Assembly (NCBI RefSeq): GCF_000422465.1
Contig: NZ_KE383842.1
Coordinates: 351,040-415,039, forward strand
From: Paenibacillus harenae DSM 16969
Lineage (GTDB): Bacteria; Bacillota; Bacilli; Paenibacillales; Paenibacillaceae
DNA length: 64,000 nucleotides
Direction: 5' to 3'
In this document: one piece after another, positions 33,763 to 43,239 of the stretch
Layout of the letters: each line of letters starts with the position of its first letter
How positions within the stretch are numbered: position 1 is the stretch's first letter
The notes under the pieces: model-generated
The model's input: only the letters and a program-made list of their open reading frames with translations
The model's database searches: none
Told to the model about the DNA's origin: nothing
Translations under genes and position numbers: made by a program

Positions 33763-35313
33763 ATGAAAAAAATGAATTCCGTATTGCTCACTGTTTCACT
33801 GCTTGCGGCTCTTCTCGCAGGCTGCGCCGGAGGCAACAACAACCCTGCAAACACTTCAAATGCGCCAAGCGATACCGCAGCGCCGAGCAACGATGGGCCG
33901 GAAAAAACCGGTGAAGCAAGTGGCAAACAAATTAAGCTTGAAATCATCGAGACCGGCAACAACCTGCCGGCTCCGGACAAGGACATCATCAAGCAGGAGC
34001 TGGATAAGGCGCTGAACATTGATTTGAACCTGACCGTATATCCATCCGGCGACGATTATAAAAATCAGCTGAATGTCCGTATGGCCTCCGGCAACTTCCC
34101 GGATCTGTTCATGGTCGACCGCCAGCAGCTGATTCAGTTCTCCAAGCAGGGACTGCTGCTCGATCTGACGCCGTATTTGGATAAATTGCAGCAGACCGTG
34201 GACTTTATCGGCGAAGAAAGCGTGAAGAAGGGGACGGTGGACGGCAAAGTATTCGCGGTCTCGAAGTCGCCGCAAATTCCGTATCAAACGTACTGGATCC
34301 GCAAGGATTGGCTGGATAAACTGCAGCTGCCCGTGCCGGCGACCATCGAAGAGCTGGCTAAGACTGCCGAGGCGTTCACTACGGGGGATCCGGACGGCAA
34401 CGGCAAGCCGGATACGTTCGGTCTGACAGGCGGCAAGCTGAACGCATTCGCCCCGGTATTCGGAGCATTCGGCGTAGGCATGCCGGGCAACTTCTATGAG
34501 AAGGACGGGGCAATCGTCAACGCCTTGTACGACCCGGCCATGAAAGATGCGCTGACGTTCATTCAGCAGATGGTCGCAACCGGCTCGGTCGATCCGGAGC
34601 TGCTCGCTAACAGCGGGCTTCAGCATTCGGAGAAAGCGATCAAAGGGCAAGCAGGCATCGTATATCTGGATTGGCCGAATTTGACGAAAGAGCAGATGGT
34701 GGAACAAATCAAGACGGTTAATCCGAATGCGGAATGGCTGCAAATCGCACCTCCGAGCGGACCGGCAGGGCAAAATGACGGCACGTGGGATATCGGCGCG
34801 ACACCGGGCCGTTACGCCATTCCGAAGGCGCTCGAGAAGGATCCGGAGAAGCTGCAGCGCGTCTTTGATCTTCTGAACTATATTTCGAACCCGGATGGCG
34901 GCTCGATGCTTGTGCAATTCGGGGTGAAGGATACGCATTACACGCTGGAGAACGGCGTGCCGAAGATGACGGACAAAGCCAGCGAGGTCGGCTATTCCTG
35001 GCTGTACCAGTTCACGGGCAGGCCGGAAATGGAATATTTGCAAGCGAAATTCGCTCTTCAAAGCGAGTACATCAAGTTCGCGAGCGAACAGCCGCGCATC
35101 GAATCGCTTGGGGGCTTCATCGATAATCCGGAAGGATATAATCCGGCGGACGCGGACCGTTATATCGAAGAAGAATTCGCTAAATTTATTTATAACAAAC
35201 GCCCGATCAGCGAGTATGACGCCTTTATCGGCACATTGGAATCCACGATGAATTACAAAGCATTGCTGGACAGCGCGTCCGAACAGTTGAAAGCGCTGGG
35301 TTATGGCGGTTAA
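33763..35313 (+). CDS. LplA-type solute-binding lipoprotein
   Basis: A 516-aa exported binding protein. The lipobox LLAGC gives Cys21; an Asn/Pro/Ser-rich linker follows. Seen in the mature part: FPDLFMVDRQQLIQF, TYWIRKDWLDKLQLPVPATI and a DPDGNGKPDTFGLTGG calcium-loop-like motif typical of LplA proteins. GGGGAGAA precedes the ATG. As third gene after the permease pair it completes the importer; the ATPase is expected elsewhere. A strong terminator follows within 20 bases. Confidence 0.9.
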   Translation: MKKMNSVLLTVSLLAALLAGCAGGNNNPANTSNAPSDTAAPSNDGPEKTGEASGKQIKLEIIETGNNLPAPDKDIIKQELDKALNIDLNLTVYPSGDDYKNQLNVRMASGNFPDLFMVDRQQLIQFSKQGLLLDLTPYLDKLQQTVDFIGEESVKKGTVDGKVFAVSKSPQIPYQTYWIRKDWLDKLQLPVPATIEELAKTAEAFTTGDPDGNGKPDTFGLTGGKLNAFAPVFGAFGVGMPGNFYEKDGAIVNALYDPAMKDALTFIQQMVATGSVDPELLANSGLQHSEKAIKGQAGIVYLDWPNLTKEQMVEQIKTVNPNAEWLQIAPPSGPAGQNDGTWDIGATPGRYAIPKALEKDPEKLQRVFDLLNYISNPDGGSMLVQFGVKDTHYTLENGVPKMTDKASEVGYSWLYQFTGRPEMEYLQAKFALQSEYIKFASEQPRIESLGGFIDNPEGYNPADADRYIEEEFAKFIYNKRPISEYDAFIGTLESTMNYKALLDSASEQLKALGYGG

Positions 35314-35330
35314 TCGAACGATATAATAGC

Positions 35331-35370
35331 AGCAAGCCGGCTGAACTCATCAGCCGGCTTGCTTTTTTTG
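35331..35370 (+). terminator. Strong terminator of the importer operon
   Basis: A 14-bp perfect stem AGCAAGCCGGCTGA / TCAGCCGGCTTGCT with a five-base loop, followed by seven T. Confidence 0.88.
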
Positions 35371-35384
35371 CGCTGCTCCGCGGA

Positions 35385-36185
35385 TCAAACCGAATGCGCT
35401 TTCCGATAAGAGGACGGATTGATCCCATGCTGCTTCTTGAAGCTTTTGCTTAAATGATGCTCATCCGTAAAGCCGCAGTGATCGGCAATCTGGGCCAGCG
35501 TCAGCGAGGAATTCGCGAGAAGCTGCTTCACCTTATCCAATCTTAGGGAAGCCGCGTACGCGCTGGGCGTCGTGTTGAACTCCTGCTTGAACAGCCTCGT
35601 TAATTGAACCTGGCTTATGCCGAGCTCGGCAGCGACCGATTTTAAAGGGACGCCGAACTCCGCCTGCTGCTGAAGCAGCCGCACGGCGCGCTGCAGAAGC
35701 GGGTTCTCGCTGTACAAGAGATCCAGCTTCCGATTGTAGCTCTCCATTTGCCGGACAACCATCAGGTCCCGAAGCAGATGCTGCTTGTAGCCGCGAATGA
35801 TGCCGGGATCCAGATCATAGGCTTCGCGAAGCAGGGATAGCGTGGAATTCATTCTTCTGTTGTTCAACAGACGAAACTTTCCAATGAGAGGGAAGGCAGT
35901 ACCGGATAAGTCTTCCGAACGAAGGCCGCCATTCCATTGAAAACCGAGCATGTGAAAGGACAGGCCGTTCGTTTTGCGATAAAAGGTTATGCCCGGCGGA
36001 CAAAGCACCAGATCGCCTTGCACGGCGGTCTCGGCTTGAACGCCCATTCGAAAATCAAACTGGCCTTCTTCGACGATGAATAGTGCCCAGTGATCGTAAA
36101 TGTCGTCGGTTTTCTGAAAATGCTTCGCGCCCTTCACATACACATGGTAGAGGAAGTTAGGCTCAAGAAACGGTGTCTGGTCCAT
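35385..36185 (-). CDS. AraC family regulator with cupin domain
   Basis: A 266-aa regulator. The cupin-like N-terminal half (HWALFIVEEGQFDFRMG) precedes two helix-turn-helix units (LGISQVQLTRLFKQEF and IADHCGFTDEHHLSKSFKKQ). ATG 36185 is chosen because AAGGAGC lies eight bases upstream; ATG 36218 has none. It is divergent from the PL11 lyase gene 430 bases away and is its most likely activator. Confidence 0.87.
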   Translation of the reverse strand: MDQTPFLEPNFLYHVYVKGAKHFQKTDDIYDHWALFIVEEGQFDFRMGVQAETAVQGDLVLCPPGITFYRKTNGLSFHMLGFQWNGGLRSEDLSGTAFPLIGKFRLLNNRRMNSTLSLLREAYDLDPGIIRGYKQHLLRDLMVVRQMESYNRKLDLLYSENPLLQRAVRLLQQQAEFGVPLKSVAAELGISQVQLTRLFKQEFNTTPSAYAASLRLDKVKQLLANSSLTLAQIADHCGFTDEHHLSKSFKKQHGINPSSYRKAHSV

Positions 36186-36289
36186 CGCCGGGGCTCCTTC
36201 CTTGGGCAGAATGGCCATTCAGAACGCAAAATGGTCAGTAAAAAGGAATGTAATCGATTCGATATATGTATTTTACCTATACAAGAGAT

Positions 36290-36400
36290 GCGTGTAAACT
36301 TAGCGTTGTTCAAAAACTTGTCGCCCGACAACCGCCAGCTGGCGTTCGTCAGCTATCTTCTATCATCTAATGGCAGGGAGCCCTGATGGGCTCTTTTTTT
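36290..36400 (+). ncRNA. Possible structured RNA ending in a terminator
   Basis: Within the 430-base divergent gap there are two nested stems around CGACAACCGCCAGCTGGCG, then GAGCCC-TGAT-GGGCTC followed by seven T at 36394-36400. It could be an attenuator or a small RNA. I do not recognise a known riboswitch class. Confidence 0.35.
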
Positions 36401-36502
36401 GCGGCTGACGGGGTCAATGGCGATCTGCGAGAATAAGAGAGCAGCAGCTCACGATCCTTGAGAAAATCACTGATTTTTAACATAATATATCGATTATTTG
36501 GG

Positions 36503-36531
36503 TGTCGATGACAGAATATTACAACTATAAT
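36503..36531 (+). promoter_or_regulatory. Candidate promoter of the PL11 gene
   Basis: A perfect -10 TATAAT lies at 36526-36531 without a good -35, which is what an AraC-activated promoter would show. The start codon is 85 bases further on. Confidence 0.4.
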
Positions 36532-36615
36532 GAGTCGTAGAAAGGGGGGGCAGCCTCTAGCAGTCTAGTCAATCAGCAGGGTTCTATCAACTAATTAACG
36601 GATGGTGATCAAGTA

Positions 36616-39174
36616 ATGAGATTAAAGAAAGCTCCATTTGGCAGGAAGCTGCTGACAGGCGTTGCGGTTATTCCGCTTCTGCTTGCGAGTATAACGGCGG
36701 CATCAGCCGCCGGTACGGAAATGAAAGGCGCGGAAGGCCTCGCCCGCGGCATTCAGCTGGAATACCTGGATCGCGGCTTGACGGCAGCCTTGACCTCGGA
36801 AGGCGTGTTTCTAAGCTGGAGACTGCTCGCAAACGAAGTGACCGGCTATTCGGAGAATGGTCTGACCGGCGCGAATTTCAACGTGTACCGCGACGGCATT
36901 AAAATTGCAACGGTCGATGACAGCACCAATTATCTCGACAAAGACGGCTCCACTGCTTCGCGCTATCATGTAAGCGCTGTCGCGGAGGGACGGGAGGTCG
37001 ATCAAAGCGCTCAGATTAAGCCATGGGGTAATTCCTATACGGATCTGCCGCTTCATAAACCGGCAGACGGAGTCACGCCTGCAGGAGAGGCGTATACCTA
37101 CTCCGCAAATGATTTGAGCGTAGGCGATGTCAACGGCGACGGGCAGTACGAGCTGTTCGTCAAATGGGAGCCTACCAATTCGAAGGATGTCTCGCAGGTC
37201 GGGTATACCGGCAACACCTATATCGATTGCTACGAGCTTGACGGAACGCTGCTGTACCGCATCGATCTGGGCGTGAACATTCGTTCCGGCGCTCATTATA
37301 CGCAGTTCATGGTTTATGATTTTGATGGAGACGGCAAAGCGGAAACTATGCTGAAGACGGCTCCGGGAACCAAGATCATCACGTATGATGAGGAAGGCAC
37401 GGTTACCTCCGAGGAATATATTACGATGCCTCAAGAGGATCTCGATACAGGCTACAGCAACACGGATGACTACAGAATGAGCAGAGAGGATTATTATGAG
37501 CACATGATTGAGATGTTCATGGGCTGGTCCGGGCATGAGGAAGTGAAAAAGGGCAGTTGGTCGGCAACTCTCGAAGAGAGCTTCGGAATCGAAAAGAAAT
37601 ACGACTATCCGTTATCGAGGGTGGATGCGGAGAGCTTGGTCGATTACTTCATGGACGTATACGCGCCGGGCAGAAGCGCGCGTAATAATCTCCGGGCATT
37701 CGAGGGTTTTATTCTGAATGGACCCGAGTACCTGTCCGTCTTTAACGGCGCAACCGGCGCTGAGCTGGAGACGGTGCCTTATAAGCCCGGACGCGGGGAT
37801 GACGGTCTTCTGTGGGGCGACTATGCGATGGCAAGAATCGAGCCGGGCAACCGGGTGGACCGTTTTCTGGCCGGGGTAGCTTACCTTGACGGCGAGAAGC
37901 CGTCAGCAGTATTTGCGAGAGGCTACTATACGAGATCGACGCTCGTCGCCTACGGCTGGGACGGCAAGCATCTGAGTGAGCGGTGGTTCGTTGACAGCGG
38001 TTGGACGCCGATGACGAATCCTTTCAATGACGGGCCTCACGGCCGGGACGGAACGGATCCCGAGTTCGGAACCATAACGACGCAAGGCGCCCATTCCTTA
38101 AGCGCCGCGGATGTTGACGGCGACGGCAAGCATGAGATTGTATACGGAGGCGCTACGATTGATCATGACGGAACTTTATTGTACAGCTCGATGGATGTCA
38201 TGCCACCGCAGAGCGCAGCTCCGGGTACTACGGCCAGACTAGGTCATGGCGACGCGCTTCATGTGACGGATATTGATCCGGACCGGCCTGGGCAGGAAAT
38301 CTTCATGGTGTTCGAGGGCGGCGTTTGGGCTCCATACGGCTACGCTTTACGTGATGCAAAAACGGGCGAAGTCATCTATGGGGGCTATACCGGGAAAGAT
38401 ACGGGACGCGGCATGGTTGGCGACGTGGATCCGAATCACAGAGGTCTCGAAACATGGGCGGTCGGCCTGTGGACGGCGGACGGCAATCAGATCAGCTCAT
38501 CCGCGCCCGGCACCAATATGAATATCAAATGGTCGGCGGACATGACGACTCAAATGGTGAGCGGCGCCATCGATGCCACGCCGTCCATTGATGATTGGAA
38601 GAAAGGCAGATTGCTGACAGCCGAAGGGACAAGAACGAACAATTATACGAAAGGAAATCCGGGTCTGGCAGCGGATATTCTCGGTGATTGGCGAGAGGAA
38701 CTTCTCGTCCGGACAGCGGACAGCGCGGCGATTCGGATTTATCTCAGCACCGAGGTTACCGACCGCAAGCTGTATACGCTTATGCATGACGCTCAGTATA
38801 GAGCGGAGATCGCAAGACAGAACACCGCGTATAACCAGCCGGCGTATACGAGCTTTTATTTTGCTTCCGATACGGATTGGGCTGCCGTTCCGGTTCCCGC
38901 CGTTCAGACCCCGGGCTTGCTGACGGCCCTGCAGATGCTTCTGGAGGATTATGCGGCGTCCGGCGAATTGAAGGGGCCGATCGTACCGCAGCTGAACAAT
39001 ACGTTAAAGAAGGCTATCCATCATATGGAGAGCGGTTCCATTCAGAATGCGGTGAAGGCGATGGAGAAATTCGCGGATCAGCTGGACAAGCAAACGAAGA
39101 AAGACGAAGTTTCCGAACAGGCGAGGAAGAACCTGTCCTATCAGACGGGGTTATTCTTAGAGATATGGAATTAA
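36616..39174 (+). CDS. Rhamnogalacturonan lyase, PL11 family, with FIMAH-like tail
   Basis: An 852-aa secreted enzyme cleaving the rhamnogalacturonan I backbone of pectin. Signal peptide ~1-33 (ending ASA). Residues ~40-130 form the N-terminal FN3-like domain. The eight-bladed propeller follows, with repeated calcium-type motifs such as GDVNGDGQYELFVKW and YDFDGDGKAETMLKT. It is longer than B. subtilis YesW/YesX (~620 aa) because of an insert (~275-370) and a C-terminal ~80-residue helical FIMAH-like domain (LLTALQMLLEDYAASGEL). No transporter adjoins on the + side. The PL11 assignment is firm; endo or exo mode is not decided. Confidence 0.9.
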   Translation: MRLKKAPFGRKLLTGVAVIPLLLASITAASAAGTEMKGAEGLARGIQLEYLDRGLTAALTSEGVFLSWRLLANEVTGYSENGLTGANFNVYRDGIKIATVDDSTNYLDKDGSTASRYHVSAVAEGREVDQSAQIKPWGNSYTDLPLHKPADGVTPAGEAYTYSANDLSVGDVNGDGQYELFVKWEPTNSKDVSQVGYTGNTYIDCYELDGTLLYRIDLGVNIRSGAHYTQFMVYDFDGDGKAETMLKTAPGTKIITYDEEGTVTSEEYITMPQEDLDTGYSNTDDYRMSREDYYEHMIEMFMGWSGHEEVKKGSWSATLEESFGIEKKYDYPLSRVDAESLVDYFMDVYAPGRSARNNLRAFEGFILNGPEYLSVFNGATGAELETVPYKPGRGDDGLLWGDYAMARIEPGNRVDRFLAGVAYLDGEKPSAVFARGYYTRSTLVAYGWDGKHLSERWFVDSGWTPMTNPFNDGPHGRDGTDPEFGTITTQGAHSLSAADVDGDGKHEIVYGGATIDHDGTLLYSSMDVMPPQSAAPGTTARLGHGDALHVTDIDPDRPGQEIFMVFEGGVWAPYGYALRDAKTGEVIYGGYTGKDTGRGMVGDVDPNHRGLETWAVGLWTADGNQISSSAPGTNMNIKWSADMTTQMVSGAIDATPSIDDWKKGRLLTAEGTRTNNYTKGNPGLAADILGDWREELLVRTADSAAIRIYLSTEVTDRKLYTLMHDAQYRAEIARQNTAYNQPAYTSFYFASDTDWAAVPVPAVQTPGLLTALQMLLEDYAASGELKGPIVPQLNNTLKKAIHHMESGSIQNAVKAMEKFADQLDKQTKKDEVSEQARKNLSYQTGLFLEIWN

Positions 39175-39177
39175 GGG

Positions 39178-39279
39178 GCAACTGCCACATGCCCATCAAG
39201 CTAAAATTCTCGAATACCCCCAAAACGAAAAAAAAGCTATCCTTTATTAACAAAAATGAATAGGAGCTAGATCGTAAAG
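39178..39279. mobile_element. Lone end of an IS4-type element
   Basis: CACATGCCCATCAAGCT (39186-39202) matches the inverted repeat of the deleted IS4-type element at 43.24 kb. The following CCCCCAAAAC and GCTATCCTTT also recur there in the same order. It is cut off by the IS1182-type element beginning at 39280; no matching partner end was found beyond 41058. Confidence 0.55.
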
Positions 39280-41058
39280 GGGCTGTCTCAAAAGTAGGTT
39301 CACTTACTTGATGAGACAGCTCACTTGATAAAAAAATCGGCAAATATTAAGGAATAGCGGCGCTAGGGAGGCTATCCCTGCTCCGCTTTTTTTAGTTTTC
39401 GGTCTGTTGCCGCCTTCTTGAGCAGATTATGGGCGAGCGAAAGCCACCCGACCTCAAGGTTTACCTTCGGCAGACCTCGAAGCAGAAAACGCCGGAATCC
39501 CCGGTTGTTCTTCATTTGACCAAATACGCTCTCCGGTTCAATCATCCGCCGAACCGATAGCACGTACCCTTCCTCGCTTTGGAGCTTCTCTCTTGCTTGC
39601 TGCTTGTATTTCAGATACTTCAAACTTACGGTAATTTCTCGGTTTCCTTGTGCTTTTGTACATGCCTCTTTGAACGGGCACCCTTCGCAGCTCATGCTCC
39701 GGTAGTGACGCCTTTTTATTTCGTACCCACTCTCAGTCAATTCTTTAGACTCATAGCGAAACAGAAGTTTGCGTCCAGCCGCACACGTCCATGTATCTTC
39801 GGCCTCGTCGTACCCCCAATTGTCCAGCTTGCTGATGTCCTGCTGCCACTTCTTCGACTTTTCCTTATGGTACGTACTGTATTTCACGATGGCTCCCAGT
39901 TGTTCACTTTCCAAGTAAGCGTAGTTTTCTTCTCCACCGTAGCCTGCATCCGCGATAATCGTTTCCGGCAGCTTTCCAAGAGCGTCTTTGACCTTCTCTA
40001 AATGAGGTTTTAAGCAACGTGTGTCTGTGGGGCGTTGATGCAAGCTGTATCCGATAATGAACTGATTCTCCGTTCCGATCTGTATGTTATATCCCGGCTT
40101 CAGTTGACCGTTTCGCATGTGATCTTCTTTCATTCGCATGAAGGTAGCGTCATGATCCGTCTTGCTGAAGCTGTTCCGATCCCCGAGGATCTCTTGCTGG
40201 GACTCGTATTTCTGCAAACGCGGAAGCAAATCTTTGCGAAGCGCGAACCGCTTTCTTCAAAGGCTTGTCCTTCGGTTGAGTTTGAAGTTTCGCTTCCAAT
40301 TGTTGAACGGCTGCCTCCAGTTTTTCGCTGGTTAAAGCAGATAACTCACCGAGCTCGGCAAGGTCTTGTCCCGCTTGTTCGCCATCTTCTTGCTTCTCGG
40401 CTTGTGCAATCGTCGCAAACAGCGTCTGCACTTTCTCTTGCAGCTTCGCCTTCTGTTTCACGACCGCTTTGCCCCAAACAAATGTGTACCGATTAGCGTT
40501 TGCTTCGATTTTGGTGCCGTCGACAAAGTAATGTTCGAGCTTCACGTAATCCTCCTCGACTAAGAGCTGAAGAACAGAGGTGAAGATGGTTTCCAGCACG
40601 TCTTTCATACGCTCGGAGCGAAAACGATTGATGGTGCGGAAGTCTGGGCGCTGCCTGCCGGCAATCCACATAAACATGACGTTTTCGCGAATCGCTTTAG
40701 CAATTTGACGGGAGGAGTAGATCCGTTGTGTGTAAGCGTAAATGAGGACTTTGGTTAGCATTTTGGGGTGATAGCTGTCTCGGCCTCCTCCTGGATAGGC
40801 GTCAGTGAAAATTTGGTCATCTAAACGGTTGACCGCATCATTCACCACGCGCACAAGGTGATGAGGAGGAATGTCATCCTCCAGGTCCATTGGCAGATGA
40901 AGTTGGTCCATGGTATATTGAATGTACAAAAGAAACCTCTCCTTTTGGTATGTGGTTGGGTGGTACCTCCATTTTACCAAGGAAAGGTTTCTTTTTGTTT
41001 GACAAATTGAAGAAGGGGCGTCCTTTAGTCATCTACTGATGACTTTTGGGACAGCCCC
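39280..41058. mobile_element. IS1182-family insertion sequence
   Basis: The element is about 1.78 kb. Terminal inverted repeats read GGGGCTGTCTCAAAAGT on the left (39280 on) and GGGGCTGTCCCAAAAGT as the complement of the right end (to 41058). Each end also has an inner hairpin (ACTTACTTGATGAGACAGC; CATCTACTGATG). It encodes one transposase split by a frameshift. No clear target duplication was found. Confidence 0.8.
39372..40980 (-). pseudogene. IS1182-type transposase, frameshifted
   Basis: The N-terminal frame (40980-40150) has the DUF772-type start, PDFRTINRFRSERMKDVLE and YFVDGTKIEANANRYTFVW. The C-terminal frame (40229-39372) has ETIIADAGYGGEENYAYLE and the DDE-region RRMIEPESVFGQMKNNRGF. 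The shift falls near 40230-40250: the first frame reads QRFASAFAEI where the second continues RKDLLPRLQKYE. Family members are normally one continuous ORF, so this copy is probably inactive. A programmed shift is less likely, since no convincing slippery heptamer is visible. Confidence 0.8.
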
Positions 41059-41339
41059 TTTTTTAGTTAACTATGCTGCTTTAATCCAGCCGTGGTTTAA
41101 TCAATCATTATCAGTGTTCCCAGTATAAACGTAAAGATGGCTGATATTTCTTTGCCGTCGCCGTGGCTCTCATAGGCTGTCATGAGTCGATAATTCAAAC
41201 ATTAACAATTACATATGGTTGAGCTAAACTGCCAATTAGTTCAGCAGTCTGCCGAACGGTTTGCGACTGTTCAAAGAGGGGGAGGATCCGGCCTTATCAC
41301 CGAATCGCGGCCGGCCATTAAGTTTCCATATCAGTATCT

Positions 41340-43154
41340 TCAGTGATTGTCATATTTGATGCTTACATAGACGAAAACTTTCTTATCGGGACTAAAATCA
41401 TTGCCCGTATGACCCTTAACTCTCCACTCCGCTTTGTAACCTTCGGGCACCTCGGCAGCACTGTACTCAGTACCATTTGTGAGTAACGTCGTATCTTTCG
41501 GCAATCGGTTACCCTCGCCCACGGTCTCCAGACTAAGGTCATATTCTTCCCCTTCCGGGGAAACCATAGAGACCTTAACGACTCCATGGGAACCTTCAGG
41601 GGGGCTCCAAGATCCACTCAACACTTGTCCTGAGGACGAAATGTACCCGTAATATAACGAATACTCATAATTGGATCCGCCGTATGAATAAGTTTTGGAA
41701 TCGGAAAGCTGAAAAGAGACGGGAGCCGTATATGCTCTAGTATATATCCTCACTTCTTTTTTCACACTTTGATTGCCATCGGCATCGACGGCGACCAATG
41801 AAAAGAGGTAGGTCGACTTTGGGGACAGCCCCTTCACTTCATAGCTGTTCACTTCCCCGTTCAGGGTATTCAGTAGCGTATTGTCTTGGTATACCAAGTA
41901 TTTGTCTACACCCTTATCATCTGTGGCCGGCTGCCAATTCAGCTGTACGCTGTTATAGGTTACTTCGGTAACCGTCAGTGCGTTTTCCACAGGCCACTTT
42001 GGCGTTTCAGGATCAAATCCTTGAACTTGTAAGGGAGTATAACGGGCTGTCCTTGTTCCATCGCCGAGTTGTCCATAGCTATTCCATCCCCACGCCCAGA
42101 CGGTTCCGTCGCTTTTGAGAGCCAGACTATGCTCATAACCCGCAGCGATGGCTACCACCGAATTGAGATTTTGCACTTGAACGGGACTGTTACGAATGTC
42201 AGATTCGTAACATTCACCGCCTTTCAAAGGGCATCCCCATGCCCAGACGGTTCCGTCGCTTTTAAGCGCCAAACTATGCCATTCGTCCGCAGCGATGGCG
42301 GCTACAGAATTGAGACTCTGTACCTGAACGGGGGTAGAATGGAGATCAGTTGTTCCATCGCCGACCGTACCTCCCCATGCCCAGAGGGTTCCGTCGCTTT
42401 TGACCGCCAGACTATGGCTAGCCGTAGCGATGGAGACTACCGAACTGAGACCATGCACTTGAACTGGGGTAGAATGGAGATCAGTTGTTCCATCGCCGAC
42501 ATTACCTCCCCAAGCCCAGAGGGTTCCGTCGCTTTTGATCGCCAAACTAGTGCTAGGACCCGCAGCTACGGCAGTCACCGAATCGAGACCTCGCACCTGA
42601 GCCGGAGTAGGGAAGTAAGTTAAATGGTCTGTCACTGTTCCATTGCCGAGTTGACCAGCGCTATTAAGTCCCCACGCCCAAACGGTTCCGTCGCTTTTGA
42701 GCGCCAAATTATGTTGACCGCTCGCAGCGATGGCGACTATTGAACTGAGACCCTTCACTTGAATGGGGGTTAAACGGTATCGATCTGGGTCTTCGCCAAG
42801 GTTACCATACTCACTGCTCCCCCACGCCCAGACGGTCCCGTCGCTTTTGAGCGCCAAACTATGATCATGACCAGCAGCTACCATGACCACCTCTTCGAGG
42901 CCTGTTACCTGAACGGGAGTGGTACTGGCATACCCGGTACCGTTGCCGAGTACTCCACCTTGTCCCCACGCCCAGACGGTTCCGTCCTCTTTAAGAGCGA
43001 GAGAATGACCCTTTCCTCCTGCAACCATCGTTACACCCAAATTCGAACTCTCTGCTGCCACCGCGGAACCGGCCTCAGTGGCGGCTGCCTGAAAGGGTAA
43101 AATCAGTGTCATCACAAGAAATCCACAAACTAAAAGCATAAACTGTCGTCTCAT
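41340..43154 (-). CDS. Secreted RCC1-repeat and FN3 protein
   Basis: A 604-aa exported protein starting at ATG 43154 (GGGAGTGA upstream; TTG 43157 rejected). Signal peptide ~1-26. Seven RCC1-type repeats follow, each with SLALKSDGTVWAWG and a TPVQVxGL strand, so a seven-bladed propeller is expected. Next is one FN3 domain (~370-460: SVQLNWQPATDDKGVDKYLV) and a C-terminal beta domain. Repeats four and five are nearly identical in DNA (~135 bases apart), a sign of recent duplication. RCC1-like secreted proteins in Paenibacillus have no defined role; adhesion or polymer binding is a guess. It lies between two IS elements. Confidence 0.75.
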   Translation of the reverse strand: MRRQFMLLVCGFLVMTLILPFQAAATEAGSAVAAESSNLGVTMVAGGKGHSLALKEDGTVWAWGQGGVLGNGTGYASTTPVQVTGLEEVVMVAAGHDHSLALKSDGTVWAWGSSEYGNLGEDPDRYRLTPIQVKGLSSIVAIAASGQHNLALKSDGTVWAWGLNSAGQLGNGTVTDHLTYFPTPAQVRGLDSVTAVAAGPSTSLAIKSDGTLWAWGGNVGDGTTDLHSTPVQVHGLSSVVSIATASHSLAVKSDGTLWAWGGTVGDGTTDLHSTPVQVQSLNSVAAIAADEWHSLALKSDGTVWAWGCPLKGGECYESDIRNSPVQVQNLNSVVAIAAGYEHSLALKSDGTVWAWGWNSYGQLGDGTRTARYTPLQVQGFDPETPKWPVENALTVTEVTYNSVQLNWQPATDDKGVDKYLVYQDNTLLNTLNGEVNSYEVKGLSPKSTYLFSLVAVDADGNQSVKKEVRIYTRAYTAPVSFQLSDSKTYSYGGSNYEYSLYYGYISSSGQVLSGSWSPPEGSHGVVKVSMVSPEGEEYDLSLETVGEGNRLPKDTTLLTNGTEYSAAEVPEGYKAEWRVKGHTGNDFSPDKKVFVYVSIKYDNH

Positions 43155-43239
43155 CAATCTTCACTCCCATTATTTTTTCCTTAAATCTACCATATTTCCA
43201 AAATCTATGAATGTGCTCATTGCACTATTAGGGGGCCCC

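Noticed and set aside
33856..35061. A 401-codon frame on the - strand
   Set aside because: Exactly antisense to the LplA-type binding protein, which has a lipobox, ribosome site and family motifs. The frame is a shadow of its codon bias.
8310..35313. A transporter ATPase gene within the sugar loci
   Set aside because: No Walker A/B pair was found there. The only ABC ATPase domain in the window is that of the exporter at 50.7-52.6 kb.
40150..40250. Programmed frameshift in the IS1182-type transposase
   Set aside because: This family uses a single ORF and no convincing slippery heptamer is visible; a plain indel is simpler.
42069..42623. A 184-codon repetitive frame on the + strand
   Set aside because: Its repeats only mirror the RCC1 repeats of the - strand gene.
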